A DNA stretch of 38,922 nucleotides from Kribbella turkmenica (GCF_004348725.1 NZ_SMKR01000056.1:1-38922), one strand, 5' to 3'. Positions 6,470 through 16,176 are shown, numbered from the stretch's first letter. The notes: generated by a model not told the origin, from the sequence alone. Numbers and translations: made by a program.

Positions 6470-9121
6470 CTACAAGTCCTCCAGGCGGGCTTTCACTCGG
6501 TGGTGTTCGGTGAGGGACTGGGCCAGGGTGTAGCCGAGGGAGCGGTAGGCCTCGAAGTCCCACTCGTCGTAGAACTGGTCGCCGGTGGTGCGGCGCGGGA
6601 AGTCGGGGTTGGCGACGGCGTACTGCTCGATGTCCCAGCCGAGGTGGCCGGCCAGCACCGCCTTCACGAAGAAGATCTCGGTCTTGTACGCCTTCTCCTC
6701 ACCCTCCTTCAACGGGTGGGTGGCGATGCCGTACGCCCAGGCCCGGTCGGCCCGCGGCTTGGACCCGCGGATCATCGGCGACGGGTCGATGTCGATCTGG
6801 ATGCCGTGGTCCATCCGGGCGGTCGCGATCGCCTCGGCCAGCGCGGTGAACCGGTCCTCGGCGTCGTTCGACGCGTCGATCACGATCACCTGGGCCGGCT
6901 CCCGGCGGAGTGCCTCGACCAGGCCGAGGTTGTCGTAGTGGCCGCCGTCGGTGACGTAGATCCGCCGGTCGTACATCGACGGCTGACCGATCCCCTCCAG
7001 CAGCAGCCGGTACGGCCCGGGCTTGTCGATCACGCTGCCGACGTACCGGCGTACCTTCGCGAAGGCACCGGTGACCTCGGGGAAGGCCGGCTCGGGGCGG
7101 TTGTTCCAGTACGGGTTCGGCAGCCAGACACCGAGCCGGGCGTTCAGTACGGCGAGCAGCAGCCGGACCGGCCTGGTCCGGGCGTTCACCCGTCCGGTGA
7201 GCGGGCTGAACGCGGCACCGCTGATCGCCATCGCGGCCGGCACGGTCACCTCACGTTTCAGCATGTCGGCCTCGCGCTCGTAGTCGTCGGTCACCCGCCG
7301 GCCGCCGTCGGGCAGCGAGCGGTCGCCGACGATCCCGATCTGCTGGGCGTCGAAGACGAACGGCACGCAGTCGCGCTGGATCGGCACGAAGTCCGCGTCG
7401 GACACGTTCGCGACGCCGGCGATGACGAGCTGCGGTCCGCCGTCCACCGGCTTCGCCCAGTCCGAGTACCGCAGCCGCAGGTGGTAGTCGAGCGCGACGG
7501 CAGCGCCGTTGTCCTTCCGCGTCACCAGGAACGCGCGCGACAGCCGCTCCCGGTAGAACGAGTGCAACGACGTCCGGTTCGCGTCGGTCAGCACCTTGAT
7601 GGCCACCGCGATGGCGGCCAGGATCAGCGCGACGTTCCAGTCCTCCTGGTACAACGGATCGGTCGCGTAGCCGCCCGTCCAGCGCAGCAGTACGACGACC
7701 GCCGCGATCACGATGATCGCGCTGGCCAGCCAGGGCGCGAGCTTGGTCCGGGCGAACGAGAGCAGCCGGGCCCTCATCCCAGCCGCCTCCTTGCCCTCGA
7801 TCGCGAGCCCGTTCCAGACCGACTTGCCGAGCCCGATCAGCACGACCACCAGCGCACTGAACGACGCGAGCCCCTGCTTGGCCGGGTCGACGAGCGCCTG
7901 CAGCGCGGACGGAAGGCTCGGTTGGTCGGTGGCCTGACCCGGCAGTTGGTTCAGCAGATAGAGGCCGCCCGGTACGCCGAGCAGCGCGACGGCGACCGGT
8001 ACGCCGAACCGCAGCGAGAAGGTGCCGATCGTCGCCAGCACCATCCGGGCCACGTCGGGCATCCGGGCCCAGCGGTCCCACACCTTCTCCAGCACGAACA
8101 TCGCCGCACTCAACGCCAGCAGGAACAGCGACAGCACGAGGAACGACCAGGAGTCGTTCGGCCGCCAGTCCACGCGGATGTCGGTGTACCCGCGGGTGAT
8201 CACGCCTTGGTCGGCGAGGAACCAGCCGAGCACCCAGGCGATCGCGCGCAGCGTGATCCCGATCAGCAGGAGGTTGACGACCAGCCCGAACAGCACCGAC
8301 AAAGCGGCCCGGAACATCGCCCGGCCACCCTGCAGCAGGTACCGGGTCTGCCGGCGCAACCGTGCGAGCTCGGGCGACCCCGGCGAGAACGGGTCCGCGC
8401 TCGTCCGCCGCAGGATGTGGAAGGCGGCGGCCATGTAACCGCCGCCGCTGACGCCGATCACGGTCGATGCCTTGTCGTACAAGCCCTTCTCCCGCAGGAG
8501 TTGCAGGGCGCCGAGGCAGAACGACGCGGACCGGATCCCGCCACCGGAGCAGGCGATCACGAGCCTGCCGTTGTCCCGGCCGTCGTCCCTGATCCGCCGG
8601 AACGTCGCCGGCGGATCGAGGCGGACGCCGTACAGCATCCGCTGACCGAACCGGCTGGACGCGAGGTAGGCGACCCCGACGACGACCGCGCCGGCCAGGC
8701 CGGTGGCGCGTAGCAGCCAGGTCAGCCAGCCGGTCGACAGATCGGCGCAGGCGCCCGTCCCGAAGTCGTTCCACAGCCGGACGTCCTCGACGACATCGAG
8801 CACCGCGGCAACGAACACCACCCACGACCCGATCGCGGCGATCCGCTGCCACGACTGGCGACCGAGGAACTTGACGTACTTGTAGGCCCGGTACGCCGCG
8901 TAGACGTACGCCATGACGAAGGTCGCGTCGACCAGCAACGACAACCGGCCGGGCACCTCGCAGCCGAGGGGCGAACCGGCCGCGTCGTGGACGGCGTCGC
9001 GCATCGGCCACTGGACCACGGCGAGCACGACAGCGAGTTGGAGTGTCCTGGTGAACGTCCGGCGGCGGCCGATCTGCTCGATCGTGGCGTCGCCTTTCGT
9101 GCCCTCCGATTCCCCGAGCAT
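6470..9121 (-). CDS. Membrane-anchored patatin-like phospholipase family protein
   Basis: This 883-residue protein joins several transmembrane segments to a patatin-type lipase fold. The first helices lie at about 30-38, 62-80, 97-112 and 140-155. The oxyanion motif SGGGIR is at 192-197 and the nucleophile elbow GVSGG at 223-227 (Ser225). A second membrane region of several helices (about 265-510) then interrupts the fold. The catalytic aspartate lies in DGGHYDNLG (Asp725). Patatin enzymes are Ser-Asp lipid acyl hydrolases. The long insertion of membrane helices between Ser and Asp resembles large actinobacterial and proteobacterial patatin membrane proteins of unknown substrate. The ATG at 9121 was chosen because the coding pattern ends there. 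The gene is divergent from the radical-SAM-like gene. Confidence 0.85.
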   Translation of the reverse strand: MLGESEGTKGDATIEQIGRRRTFTRTLQLAVVLAVVQWPMRDAVHDAAGSPLGCEVPGRLSLLVDATFVMAYVYAAYRAYKYVKFLGRQSWQRIAAIGSWVVFVAAVLDVVEDVRLWNDFGTGACADLSTGWLTWLLRATGLAGAVVVGVAYLASSRFGQRMLYGVRLDPPATFRRIRDDGRDNGRLVIACSGGGIRSASFCLGALQLLREKGLYDKASTVIGVSGGGYMAAAFHILRRTSADPFSPGSPELARLRRQTRYLLQGGRAMFRAALSVLFGLVVNLLLIGITLRAIAWVLGWFLADQGVITRGYTDIRVDWRPNDSWSFLVLSLFLLALSAAMFVLEKVWDRWARMPDVARMVLATIGTFSLRFGVPVAVALLGVPGGLYLLNQLPGQATDQPSLPSALQALVDPAKQGLASFSALVVVLIGLGKSVWNGLAIEGKEAAGMRARLLSFARTKLAPWLASAIIVIAAVVVLLRWTGGYATDPLYQEDWNVALILAAIAVAIKVLTDANRTSLHSFYRERLSRAFLVTRKDNGAAVALDYHLRLRYSDWAKPVDGGPQLVIAGVANVSDADFVPIQRDCVPFVFDAQQIGIVGDRSLPDGGRRVTDDYEREADMLKREVTVPAAMAISGAAFSPLTGRVNARTRPVRLLLAVLNARLGVWLPNPYWNNRPEPAFPEVTGAFAKVRRYVGSVIDKPGPYRLLLEGIGQPSMYDRRIYVTDGGHYDNLGLVEALRREPAQVIVIDASNDAEDRFTALAEAIATARMDHGIQIDIDPSPMIRGSKPRADRAWAYGIATHPLKEGEEKAYKTEIFFVKAVLAGHLGWDIEQYAVANPDFPRRTTGDQFYDEWDFEAYRSLGYTLAQSLTEHHRVKARLEDL

Positions 9122-9237
9122 CGCCCCATGATGCCGGTCGCGCGGTCCAGGCAGCGAGTCAAGACGGCGAGTGCCTTGACATCCGGGGCCGGCGGGCGGA
9201 CCTTGAGAGCGGACGACCGGGGTCGGTGGGGGGAACC

Positions 9238-10050
9238 ATGGAGACTGATCCGGACACTGTGGTGCCGCGACGCCTCAGTGAGGGGCTGCACGGCGCCACG
9301 CTGCTCACACTGCACTGTGACGCCGGCCGCCCGGGCAAACCGTTCGGCGCGAACGTGGTCACGCGGCTCGGCGAGGCGGGCCTGCTCGGCCACGTCCTGT
9401 GGAGCACTTCGTGTGCACCGCGGGACGTCGATGCGGACGTGTTCCGGGACCTGCGGGACAGCGGCCTGTACCTCGTCCGGCTCGAGCTGGACGGGATCGC
9501 GGGTGACGCGGCGCGACTCCGGGAGCTGGTGGTCGTCGTCCACAGCCTGCGGCAACTCGGGCTGCTGGTGACCTACGACCTCGATCTCTTCGACGGCAGG
9601 CTGCGGGAGAACCTGGTGGTGCTGCGCACGATCGTGGCCGACGGCACCATTCCGGCGGTCTTCCGCTGCGGGCCGGTGGCCGGGCCGTTGTGGTTGCAAC
9701 GCTTCCGGGACGACCTGGTCGGCGCGGTCGCCGGGTATCTCGAACTCTCCGGTCAGCTCGCGGACGCGTGGGCGGACGTGATCGTCGGCGAGCGGCTGCT
9801 CCGCGGACTGAAGGGCGTCGCCGCGCATCGGATCGCGCTGCAGCGACTGACGCTTCGGGTCAACCTGGAGCTTCTCGACCTGGTCGGCGACAGTCTGCGC
9901 GACCACGAGCTCCACGGCCGGACGCCGCTGCTGGCCGCGGAGCTGATCGGGCCCCGGGTGGACTGCCTCACCGACTCGATGCTTGCTTTACGCAACCGAT
10001 TTCTGAGTGTGAACGCCGCCTCGCTGCCGGCCGGCCGGATCCGGCGCTGA
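9238..10050 (+). CDS. Radical-SAM-like protein lacking the CxxxCxxC cluster
   Basis: A 270-residue protein starts at an ATG at 9238 behind a G-rich ribosome-binding site; a GTG at 9226 in the same frame is possible. Residues about 45-150 read like the middle of the TIM barrel of B12-type radical SAM proteins: a strand with VLWSTSCAPRDVD, then FRDLRDSGLYLVRLELDG, a helix, LRQLGLLVTYDLDLF, NLVVLRTIVADG and FRCGPVAG. Each aligns by eye with the family's W-x-x-S-C-R, 'DAGL...GIESG', 'GM..GFMLF.P' and 'KM.PYAGTP' positions. The upstream half with the three-cysteine cluster is missing, and 'GIESG' has become ELDGIAG. It is therefore probably catalytically dead, or an accessory subunit. A TTGACA at 9176-9181 may be its -35 element. 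Confidence 0.6.
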   Translation: METDPDTVVPRRLSEGLHGATLLTLHCDAGRPGKPFGANVVTRLGEAGLLGHVLWSTSCAPRDVDADVFRDLRDSGLYLVRLELDGIAGDAARLRELVVVVHSLRQLGLLVTYDLDLFDGRLRENLVVLRTIVADGTIPAVFRCGPVAGPLWLQRFRDDLVGAVAGYLELSGQLADAWADVIVGERLLRGLKGVAAHRIALQRLTLRVNLELLDLVGDSLRDHELHGRTPLLAAELIGPRVDCLTDSMLALRNRFLSVNAASLPAGRIRR

Positions 10051-10136
10051 CTCGCTGCGCCGGGCGGCGGCGGTTTCGACCGGGGCGGCGAGCTGGGCGC
10101 AGGCCGGGGCGAGCGCACTCGACCTGGTGCGAGGGG

Positions 10137-10171
10137 TTTACAACGATGGCAAAGACGCAGTACAAACGATG
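10137..10171 (+). promoter_or_regulatory. Repeated TACAACGATG / TACAAACGATG motif upstream of GH43 gene
   Basis: Two near-identical motifs (10139-10148 and 10161-10171) lie 37-69 bases before the start of the secreted hydrolase. The first sits in an imperfect palindrome TTTACAACGATGGCAAA. LacI-type operators of sugar genes have a similar look, but the symmetry is weak, so this is only a candidate. Confidence 0.3.
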
Positions 10172-10207
10172 AGACCGGTCCGCCCCTCCGGCTCGAGAGG
10201 TCCTGCC

Positions 10208-11620
10208 ATGAGGTACTTCCGCCCCGCCCTTCGCGTACTGCTCGCCCTGCTGCTGACCGGCGTTCTCGCCGGCACCGCACCCGCCGTCGAACCACAGGAG
10301 AACGTGGTGGCGTCCCAGAACTTCCGGAACCCGGTGAACCCGTCGGCCGACCCGTCGCTGATGTTCCACAACGGCCGGTACTACGTCGCCACCACCCGCG
10401 GTGACCGGATCGGGATCTGGTCGTCGCCGAGTCTGGCGACGCTGCTGGTCCAGCCGGAACAGGTGGTCTGGCGGGACTCGGATCCGAGCCGCAACACGCA
10501 GATGTGGGCACCGGCGTTCCGCCAGACCGGCGGGCGTTGGTACATCTACTACACCGCCTCCGACGGCGTGGACGCGAACCACCGGATGTACGTGATCGAG
10601 TCCGAGGGGTCCGACCCGCTCGGTCCGTACCACTTCAAGGCGAAGATCGCGGACTTCGGCGAGTACGGCATCGACGGTGAGCCGATCACCGTCAACGGGC
10701 AGCAGTACTTCGTCTGGACCGGGCCAGGCCGTGGTCAGGGCGGCCCGGCGCAGCTGTACATCGCCCGGATGAGCAACCCGTGGACCGTCACCGGTGGGCG
10801 GGTCGCGATCCCGGCCGACGGCGGCTGCACCGAGGTCCGCGAGGGACCGACACCGCTCTACCGCGGCAACCGGGTGTTCCTGACCTACTCGTCGTGCGAC
10901 ACCGGCAAGCCGGACTACCAGTTGTGGATGAAGAGCATCACGAACGGCGCCGACCCGATGGTCGCGTCGAACTGGGTGCAGCACCCCGGCCCGATCTTCT
11001 GGCGCAACGACGCGACCGGCGTCTGGGGACCCGGCCACCACTCGTTCTTCAAGTCCCCCGACGGCACTGAGGACTGGATCGCGTACCACGGCAAGAACAC
11101 CAGCACCTACACCTACTCCTTCCGCACCAGCCGCGTGCAGAAGATCGGCTGGAACGCCGACGGCACGCCGAACCTGGGTCGCCCGTTGGCGGCCGGCGCC
11201 ACGCAGGCGCTGCCGTCGGGTGACCCCGGGTCGTCGAACTACTGGATCAACGACTTCGACACCGCGGTCTCGTACAGCGGCAACTGGAGCTCGGGATCGG
11301 GCTGCGGCAACCAGTGCTTCTGGGGAAACGACCACTGGAGCGGCGAACGCGACGCCTCGGCCACCATCCGGTTCACCGGCACGAAGGTCGCCCTGCTCAG
11401 CGTTGCCGACCGCGGCAACGGCATCGCCGCCATCTCCATCGACGGCGGCCCCGAACAACGCATCGACTACTACAGTTCCATCCGCGTCGGCGAGCAGCTG
11501 ATGTACGTCAGCCCGGCCCTCCCCGCCGGCACCCACACCCTCAAGATCCGGGTCACCGGCGACAAGAACCCCGCCTCCTCCAGCACAGTCATCAGCCTCG
11601 ACCGCATCGAGGTCTACTGA
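10208..11620 (+). CDS. Secreted GH43-type glycoside hydrolase with C-terminal carbohydrate-binding-like domain
   Basis: A 470-residue exported protein starts at an ATG (10208) after GAGAGG. The signal peptide is positively charged, then hydrophobic (ALRVLLALLLTGVLAGTAPA), with cleavage expected after an Ala near residue 26. The five-bladed beta-propeller of the GH43 clan is suggested by NPSADPSLMFHNGRYYV (general-base aspartate in ADPS), MWAPAFRQTGGRWYIYYTA, GIDGEPI, REGPTPLYRGNRVFLTYS (proton-donor glutamate in REGP) and GPGHHSFF. From about residue 345 a beta-sandwich region (DFDTAVSYSGNW, then VSPALPAGTHTLKIRV) resembles carbohydrate-binding modules. Such enzymes cut arabinose- or xylose-containing glycans. 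The gene converges on the intracellular hydrolase gene with a seven-base overlap, so the two probably serve one degradation pathway. Confidence 0.85.
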   Translation: MRYFRPALRVLLALLLTGVLAGTAPAVEPQENVVASQNFRNPVNPSADPSLMFHNGRYYVATTRGDRIGIWSSPSLATLLVQPEQVVWRDSDPSRNTQMWAPAFRQTGGRWYIYYTASDGVDANHRMYVIESEGSDPLGPYHFKAKIADFGEYGIDGEPITVNGQQYFVWTGPGRGQGGPAQLYIARMSNPWTVTGGRVAIPADGGCTEVREGPTPLYRGNRVFLTYSSCDTGKPDYQLWMKSITNGADPMVASNWVQHPGPIFWRNDATGVWGPGHHSFFKSPDGTEDWIAYHGKNTSTYTYSFRTSRVQKIGWNADGTPNLGRPLAAGATQALPSGDPGSSNYWINDFDTAVSYSGNWSSGSGCGNQCFWGNDHWSGERDASATIRFTGTKVALLSVADRGNGIAAISIDGGPEQRIDYYSSIRVGEQLMYVSPALPAGTHTLKIRVTGDKNPASSSTVISLDRIEVY

Positions 11621-14600
11621 CCACCTGACGCCTCCAGGGTCACCGGGCCGAGGAGGCCTGAGGTTTTCTGGCCTGGGAAGACGAAGTGGGTGGGGCTGGT
11701 GGCGTCCAGGTGGGGGGCGGCGGTGTTGAAGACTTCTACGGTCAGGTGGTGGTCACCGGCGGCGAGGGCGGACAGGTCGTAGGTGTAGGGAGAGCAGAAG
11801 CGGGTGCCGATGGAGGTGCCGTCGACGAGGACTTCGGCGGTGCCTCGGACTCTGCCCAGGTCGAGGAGACGGTGGTCGGCGGCCGGGAGGTGAAGTCGCC
11901 GGATGTAGCGGACGCCACCGGAGTACTCGGACAGGCCCAGCGTTTCCCAGTCGCCCAGCGGGATGCGGCCGGGGCCGACGGTGGCTCGGATCGGGTCGGT
12001 GAGCGCGGCGCCGACTTCGTGGCCGGGCGTGGTCATCACGGTGAGGTAGCCGGTCCTGGCGCCGGCGGGTACGTCGGCGGTCAGCATGCCTGAGCCAATG
12101 GCGAGTTGTTGGCCGTCGACGGTGAGGACGGCCTCGGCGGTCAGGGCGAGCTCCAGGTGCGTTGTGCCTGGGGGCAGGTCGAAGCGGAGGTGTTCGATGC
12201 GCTCGGGTGCCGGCCGGGGGACGGCGAACGTGACCGACTCGACCACGGTGGTGTCGGTGCCGTCGAGCCAGGCCGCGGCCGGGAGTGGATGCGGGCGGCG
12301 GGTCAGATAGAGGTCGGCCATCGCGCGGTGCCACGGGCGTCGCCTGAACGTCGGGACAGTGGCGCCGTCGACCGTGGCTTTCCAGTCGTGGTCGGAGATC
12401 ACCAGGCCGTCGACCAGGATCGGCGTCGGCCGCGTCACCTCCACCACGATCGTGTTCTCGACATCGGGTCGCAGCGCGGCGGCCGCGTCGTACCGGCGTA
12501 CCCGTGGCGTCGAGCGCTCGTACGGCATGAAGCCGCCCTGCCGACCCACCTCGACGTTGTTCACGTACAGCCGGGCCGACCCCCACGCGGTCAGCGTGAG
12601 CTCGGCCTGATCCCCGGGTACGACGGTCGTCGTGTAGCGGATCGCGGTCCCCGAGCCCGCTGAGGCGACCGCGATCCATTCCGGCCGGCGGTACGACGCC
12701 AGGTCGCGGACGAACGCGACGTTCGCCCGGAGCTCCAGCCGCTCCGACGGGGTCAACCGCAGTTCGAGGTGGTGCGTGCCTGCGGCGAGCGTCACCGGAA
12801 CCGATCCGAAGTACCCGCCGTCATCGGCGATCGGCAGAGACTCACCGTCGATCAGCAACTCCTTGGCCGCCGGCGCACCCACGACCACCGTGCTGGACAA
12901 GGCGGTCTCGAGCGAGAAGGCGGCCGTGAACGTCACCGTCTGGCCGGCGCCGACCGAGCCGAAGTCCAGGAAGTCCTCCGGCACGTGTCCCTTCGGGCCG
13001 AGGGCGTGCTGGTGAATGTGATCCTTGCGGATGCCCCGGGAGTCGGAGTACTCGAAGACCTCACCGTCGATCAGCCCGTGCGGCCCGAACGTCGCATGCG
13101 CCGGGCGCCACGCGTCCGACCCGTCGACGCGATGCTCGAGCGCCCACCGCTCGACCACGACGTCCGCACCGGGATCGGCCGCAGGCCAGGCGAAGTCGCC
13201 CCAGGTGTTGTCCAGCGTCGGGATCAGTTCGACGTCCCAGTCACCGGTCAGATTGTCGACGATCTGACGGCGCTCAGCGAGCTCGTTCACATTTTCGTTG
13301 CCCTGGGCAAACACCACCAGCGCGGCCGGACCGTGGTCGAACGGAACGACGACCTCGCCGTCCTCGAAGGCCAGCGGCTTCTCCGACCCGTCGAACGGCG
13401 AGACCAGTACCGGCGGACCGGGCGCGTCCCGGACCCGCAACCGCACCTCGTCCCGGTATCGCGACGGATCGAACGAGTACCCCACCCGGGCCCACTCGTG
13501 ACTGATCCCCCGCCCGACCGGCTCACCGTCGATGACAGTCGCGCTCCACTCGGTCGGCGTGACGAACACGACCAGCGCGTCGTCGACCTCCCGCGTCAGC
13601 ACCGGTACGTCCGCCTCGACCCGCCGCTCGACACCAGCCAACGCCGCCGGAACCGCCGACGACGAATCGACCACGACCGCACCCGGGAGTCCCACGGGTG
13701 CAACGCCAACCGCCACGACCACCCCACCGGCAGCGATGAAGTCCGCCAGCCGCGACGCCACCGCGCTCTCGAGTGCCGTTGCCGCAGGCAGCACTATGGC
13801 CGCGTACGACTCCGAGGCGACCGACAACCGGGGCCCGGCCACCACCGACGCCGCCGCCAGCGAGTCGTCGTCGATCACGTCCGCGTCGATCCGCGCCCGG
13901 TCCAGCACCCCCGGCACCGGAGCGAACCAGGTGGCGTCCCCGACCAACTCCCGGTAGACCTCCTGAGCCCGCGAACCCTCCGGACCAGGGCCCAGAAGCG
14001 TCAGATCTGCCTGCGCCGTCGCATTCGGGAACAGTACGGCGACCTCGCACACGTGCCGTCCCAGCGACAACGACGCGCACAACCGCGTGACCGCATCGGC
14101 GAAGTACTTGTGATGGCGCCAGTACGGCTGCCGCCAGTCGGTCGACGGCGGCGCCCACTCCCACCAGCCGGCCCGGGTCGTGTAGTACACGGCATGCGGG
14201 TTGTACAACGTCGCCCCGGTCCGCAGCCACGGCAGGAGCCAGTCGAACGTCTCCTCCAACGTCCCACCCCACCCGGTGGAGTGGAACGCCTCGATCCAGG
14301 TTCGCGGACGGCCGTAGAGGTGCGCCAGCGACGAGTGGATCCGTGCATCCCCGTGATGGTCCGATCCCGGTGCACTGAACCATCGGTGGGTCCGGGCGTA
14401 GTCGGCGTACAACTCGACGCCGTCGACCGGCAGGCCGGCCCGCGCCGGGTCCTGCTGGTCACAGCCGACGATCAGTCCGTGCTTCTCGTGCCACGCGTGC
14501 AACGGGCGGAAGAACGCCTCCTCCGCCAGCGACGCCCGCAGCGCGTGATAGTTCCGGCGTACCCGAGCCCCATCCGGTACCCCGGTGTCCCACAACGCCG

Positions 14601-15345
14601 AGAGCCGGTCGCGGAGGTCGTACCCGTACCGCGCTTCGAATCGCTCGGCGAAGTCGGCCGACCAGGTGGGCACCGACGGCAGCTCATCCTGGAACGACCC
14701 GACGACGACCGCGCCGAGCCGGTCGCCCAGCCGGCGTTCGAACTCGCCGTGCACCTGGTCGAGCAACGCCGTACAGGCGGCAGGGCTCAGGTAGTCGAAA
14801 CCGTGGTCCGTCTCGTAGAACAACGACAGCTCCGACGGCACGGTTGCTTCGCACGACGCTCCGGCACCATCCATGACCACCTCAGCCACAGGCTCGACGG
14901 CCGCGGAGATCACCCGGCCGCCCGCAGGGCACCGCACCGACAGCCGACCGGTCCCGCTCACCGTCTGCCGCTGCAACCGCCGGCCCGCAAAGGCCGGCTG
15001 ACGAGCCACCAACCGAGCCTGGATGTCCGCTCCCGAGAACCCCAACTGGTCGTAGAACCACAGCGAGATCCCGAGCGCGGCCGCGTCGTCACAGACCCCG
15101 AGAAAGATCTCCCACCACCGCTCGGAGAAGAACGGCGGATCGTCCGCGTCGCATCCATGGTCCGACCCCGCCGGCGCCAGGTTCAGGACGACGAGTTGGT
15201 ACACGCCCCCTTCGGCGAAGCGTTCCAACTGCCAGCGCAGCCGGGCCGGATCGAGCGGTTCGCCGCTCCACCACCAGATGAGCGCGGGTGAGTAGGCCCT
15301 GGGCGGATCGCTGAGGACCGACGCCAGGCGGGCGGGAAGTGCCAC
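11614..15345 (-). CDS. Large GH106-like glycoside hydrolase (alpha-L-rhamnosidase-like), cytoplasmic
   Basis: This 1243-residue protein has no signal peptide. The N-terminal catalytic region has the layout of the GH106-like superfamily: PALIWWWSGEPLD, a helix pair, WFYDQLGFSGAD (96-107), the acidic FQDELPS (218-224), and later EAFHSTGWGGTLEETFDW followed by TGATLYNPHAVYYTT. From about residue 750 to the end there are beta-sandwich domains typical of family-2-type sugar-binding modules (GTHHLELRL, YVNNVEVG, GYLTVMTTPGHEVG, GTAEVLVDGTSIG). The gene sits three bases downstream of the second ABC permease, so its substrate probably enters through that importer and is cut inside the cell. Alpha-L-rhamnosidase activity is the family's best-known function, but many relatives are untested. 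It ends at TAG, overlapping the GH43 gene by seven bases. Confidence 0.8.
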   Translation of the reverse strand: MALPARLASVLSDPPRAYSPALIWWWSGEPLDPARLRWQLERFAEGGVYQLVVLNLAPAGSDHGCDADDPPFFSERWWEIFLGVCDDAAALGISLWFYDQLGFSGADIQARLVARQPAFAGRRLQRQTVSGTGRLSVRCPAGGRVISAAVEPVAEVVMDGAGASCEATVPSELSLFYETDHGFDYLSPAACTALLDQVHGEFERRLGDRLGAVVVGSFQDELPSVPTWSADFAERFEARYGYDLRDRLSALWDTGVPDGARVRRNYHALRASLAEEAFFRPLHAWHEKHGLIVGCDQQDPARAGLPVDGVELYADYARTHRWFSAPGSDHHGDARIHSSLAHLYGRPRTWIEAFHSTGWGGTLEETFDWLLPWLRTGATLYNPHAVYYTTRAGWWEWAPPSTDWRQPYWRHHKYFADAVTRLCASLSLGRHVCEVAVLFPNATAQADLTLLGPGPEGSRAQEVYRELVGDATWFAPVPGVLDRARIDADVIDDDSLAAASVVAGPRLSVASESYAAIVLPAATALESAVASRLADFIAAGGVVVAVGVAPVGLPGAVVVDSSSAVPAALAGVERRVEADVPVLTREVDDALVVFVTPTEWSATVIDGEPVGRGISHEWARVGYSFDPSRYRDEVRLRVRDAPGPPVLVSPFDGSEKPLAFEDGEVVVPFDHGPAALVVFAQGNENVNELAERRQIVDNLTGDWDVELIPTLDNTWGDFAWPAADPGADVVVERWALEHRVDGSDAWRPAHATFGPHGLIDGEVFEYSDSRGIRKDHIHQHALGPKGHVPEDFLDFGSVGAGQTVTFTAAFSLETALSSTVVVGAPAAKELLIDGESLPIADDGGYFGSVPVTLAAGTHHLELRLTPSERLELRANVAFVRDLASYRRPEWIAVASAGSGTAIRYTTTVVPGDQAELTLTAWGSARLYVNNVEVGRQGGFMPYERSTPRVRRYDAAAALRPDVENTIVVEVTRPTPILVDGLVISDHDWKATVDGATVPTFRRRPWHRAMADLYLTRRPHPLPAAAWLDGTDTTVVESVTFAVPRPAPERIEHLRFDLPPGTTHLELALTAEAVLTVDGQQLAIGSGMLTADVPAGARTGYLTVMTTPGHEVGAALTDPIRATVGPGRIPLGDWETLGLSEYSGGVRYIRRLHLPAADHRLLDLGRVRGTAEVLVDGTSIGTRFCSPYTYDLSALAAGDHHLTVEVFNTAAPHLDATSPTHFVFPGQKTSGLLGPVTLEASGGQ

Positions 15346-15348
15346 GGG

Positions 15349-16176
15349 CTATCCCTTCAGGCCGCTGGAGAAGCCGCGGATGACGTAGCGCTGGAGGACG
15401 AGGAAGACCACCAGGATGGGCAGCGCGGCCAGCACCAGGCCGGCGGCGACGAGCCCGTAGTCCGAGGTGTACTCGTTGACGAAGGCGAACACCCGGACCG
15501 GGACGGTCTCCCGCCCGGAGCCGCCCAGGTAGAGCAGCGGCGTGAAGAAGTCGTTCCAGATGTGCACGGCGTTCAGGATCAGCACGGTGCCGGTGATCGG
15601 CCGCAGCAGCGGGAAGATCACGTACCCGAACGCCTGCAGGTGCGAGGCACCGTCGATCAGTGCGGCGTTGGTGTAGTCGGCCGGCAGCGAGCGGATGAAC
15701 CCGGTGTAGAGGAACACCGTGAACGGCAGCTGGATGCCGGTGTAGAACAGGATCATTCCCTGGTACGTGCCGAGCAGCCCGAGGTCGTTGACCAACTGGT
15801 ACAGCGGGATCATCCCGAGCTGGAACGGCAGGATGATGCCGACCAGGAACAGGATGTAGAGGCTGTAGCTCAGCCGGGACGCCGTCCGGGCGAGGAAGTA
15901 CGCCGCGAGCGACCCGAGCACGATCAGCACGACCACGCTGGTCACGGTGATCAGCGTGCTGTTCAGCAAGGCCGACCCGAGTGACGCGGACTGCCAGGCT
16001 TCCCCGAAGCTGCCGGCCGACGGCGGGTCCGGCAGTGACAACGGCTCGTTGGCGATCTGGGCCGGATCCTTGAACGCCAGTGTGACCAGCGCGTAGACGG
16101 GGAACAGGAACGCGATCGCGACCGCGACCATGACGAGCTCGCGGACCAGGGTGCGCGGACTGTAACCGGTCCTCAT
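15349..16176 (-). CDS. Carbohydrate ABC transporter permease (MalG-type)
   Basis: This 275-residue inner-membrane permease has six predicted helices. The EAA loop reads NAALIDGASHLQAFGYVIFP, and the C-terminus RYVIRGFSSGLKG is typical of MalG-like subunits of CUT1 importers. The ATG at 16174-16176 overlaps the stop of the other permease (ATGA); longer frames upstream only read that gene out of frame. It pairs with the next permease and the lipoprotein. No ATPase is encoded, so a shared ATPase of the MsiK type elsewhere in the genome is expected. The tight link to the GH106-like gene points to a plant- or microbial-glycan oligosaccharide as cargo. Confidence 0.95.
   Translation of the reverse strand: MRTGYSPRTLVRELVMVAVAIAFLFPVYALVTLAFKDPAQIANEPLSLPDPPSAGSFGEAWQSASLGSALLNSTLITVTSVVVLIVLGSLAAYFLARTASRLSYSLYILFLVGIILPFQLGMIPLYQLVNDLGLLGTYQGMILFYTGIQLPFTVFLYTGFIRSLPADYTNAALIDGASHLQAFGYVIFPLLRPITGTVLILNAVHIWNDFFTPLLYLGGSGRETVPVRVFAFVNEYTSDYGLVAAGLVLAALPILVVFLVLQRYVIRGFSSGLKG

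Noticed and set aside
6467-8713. 748-codon plus-strand open frame opposite the patatin gene
   Set aside because: Arg/Gln/His-rich with no motifs. It exists because codon bias of the patatin gene leaves the opposite strand open.
12769-15291. 840-codon plus-strand open frame opposite the GH106-like gene
   Set aside because: Its predicted product is Arg/His/Pro/Gln-rich with no domain. The minus-strand frame has clear family motifs and ordered domains.
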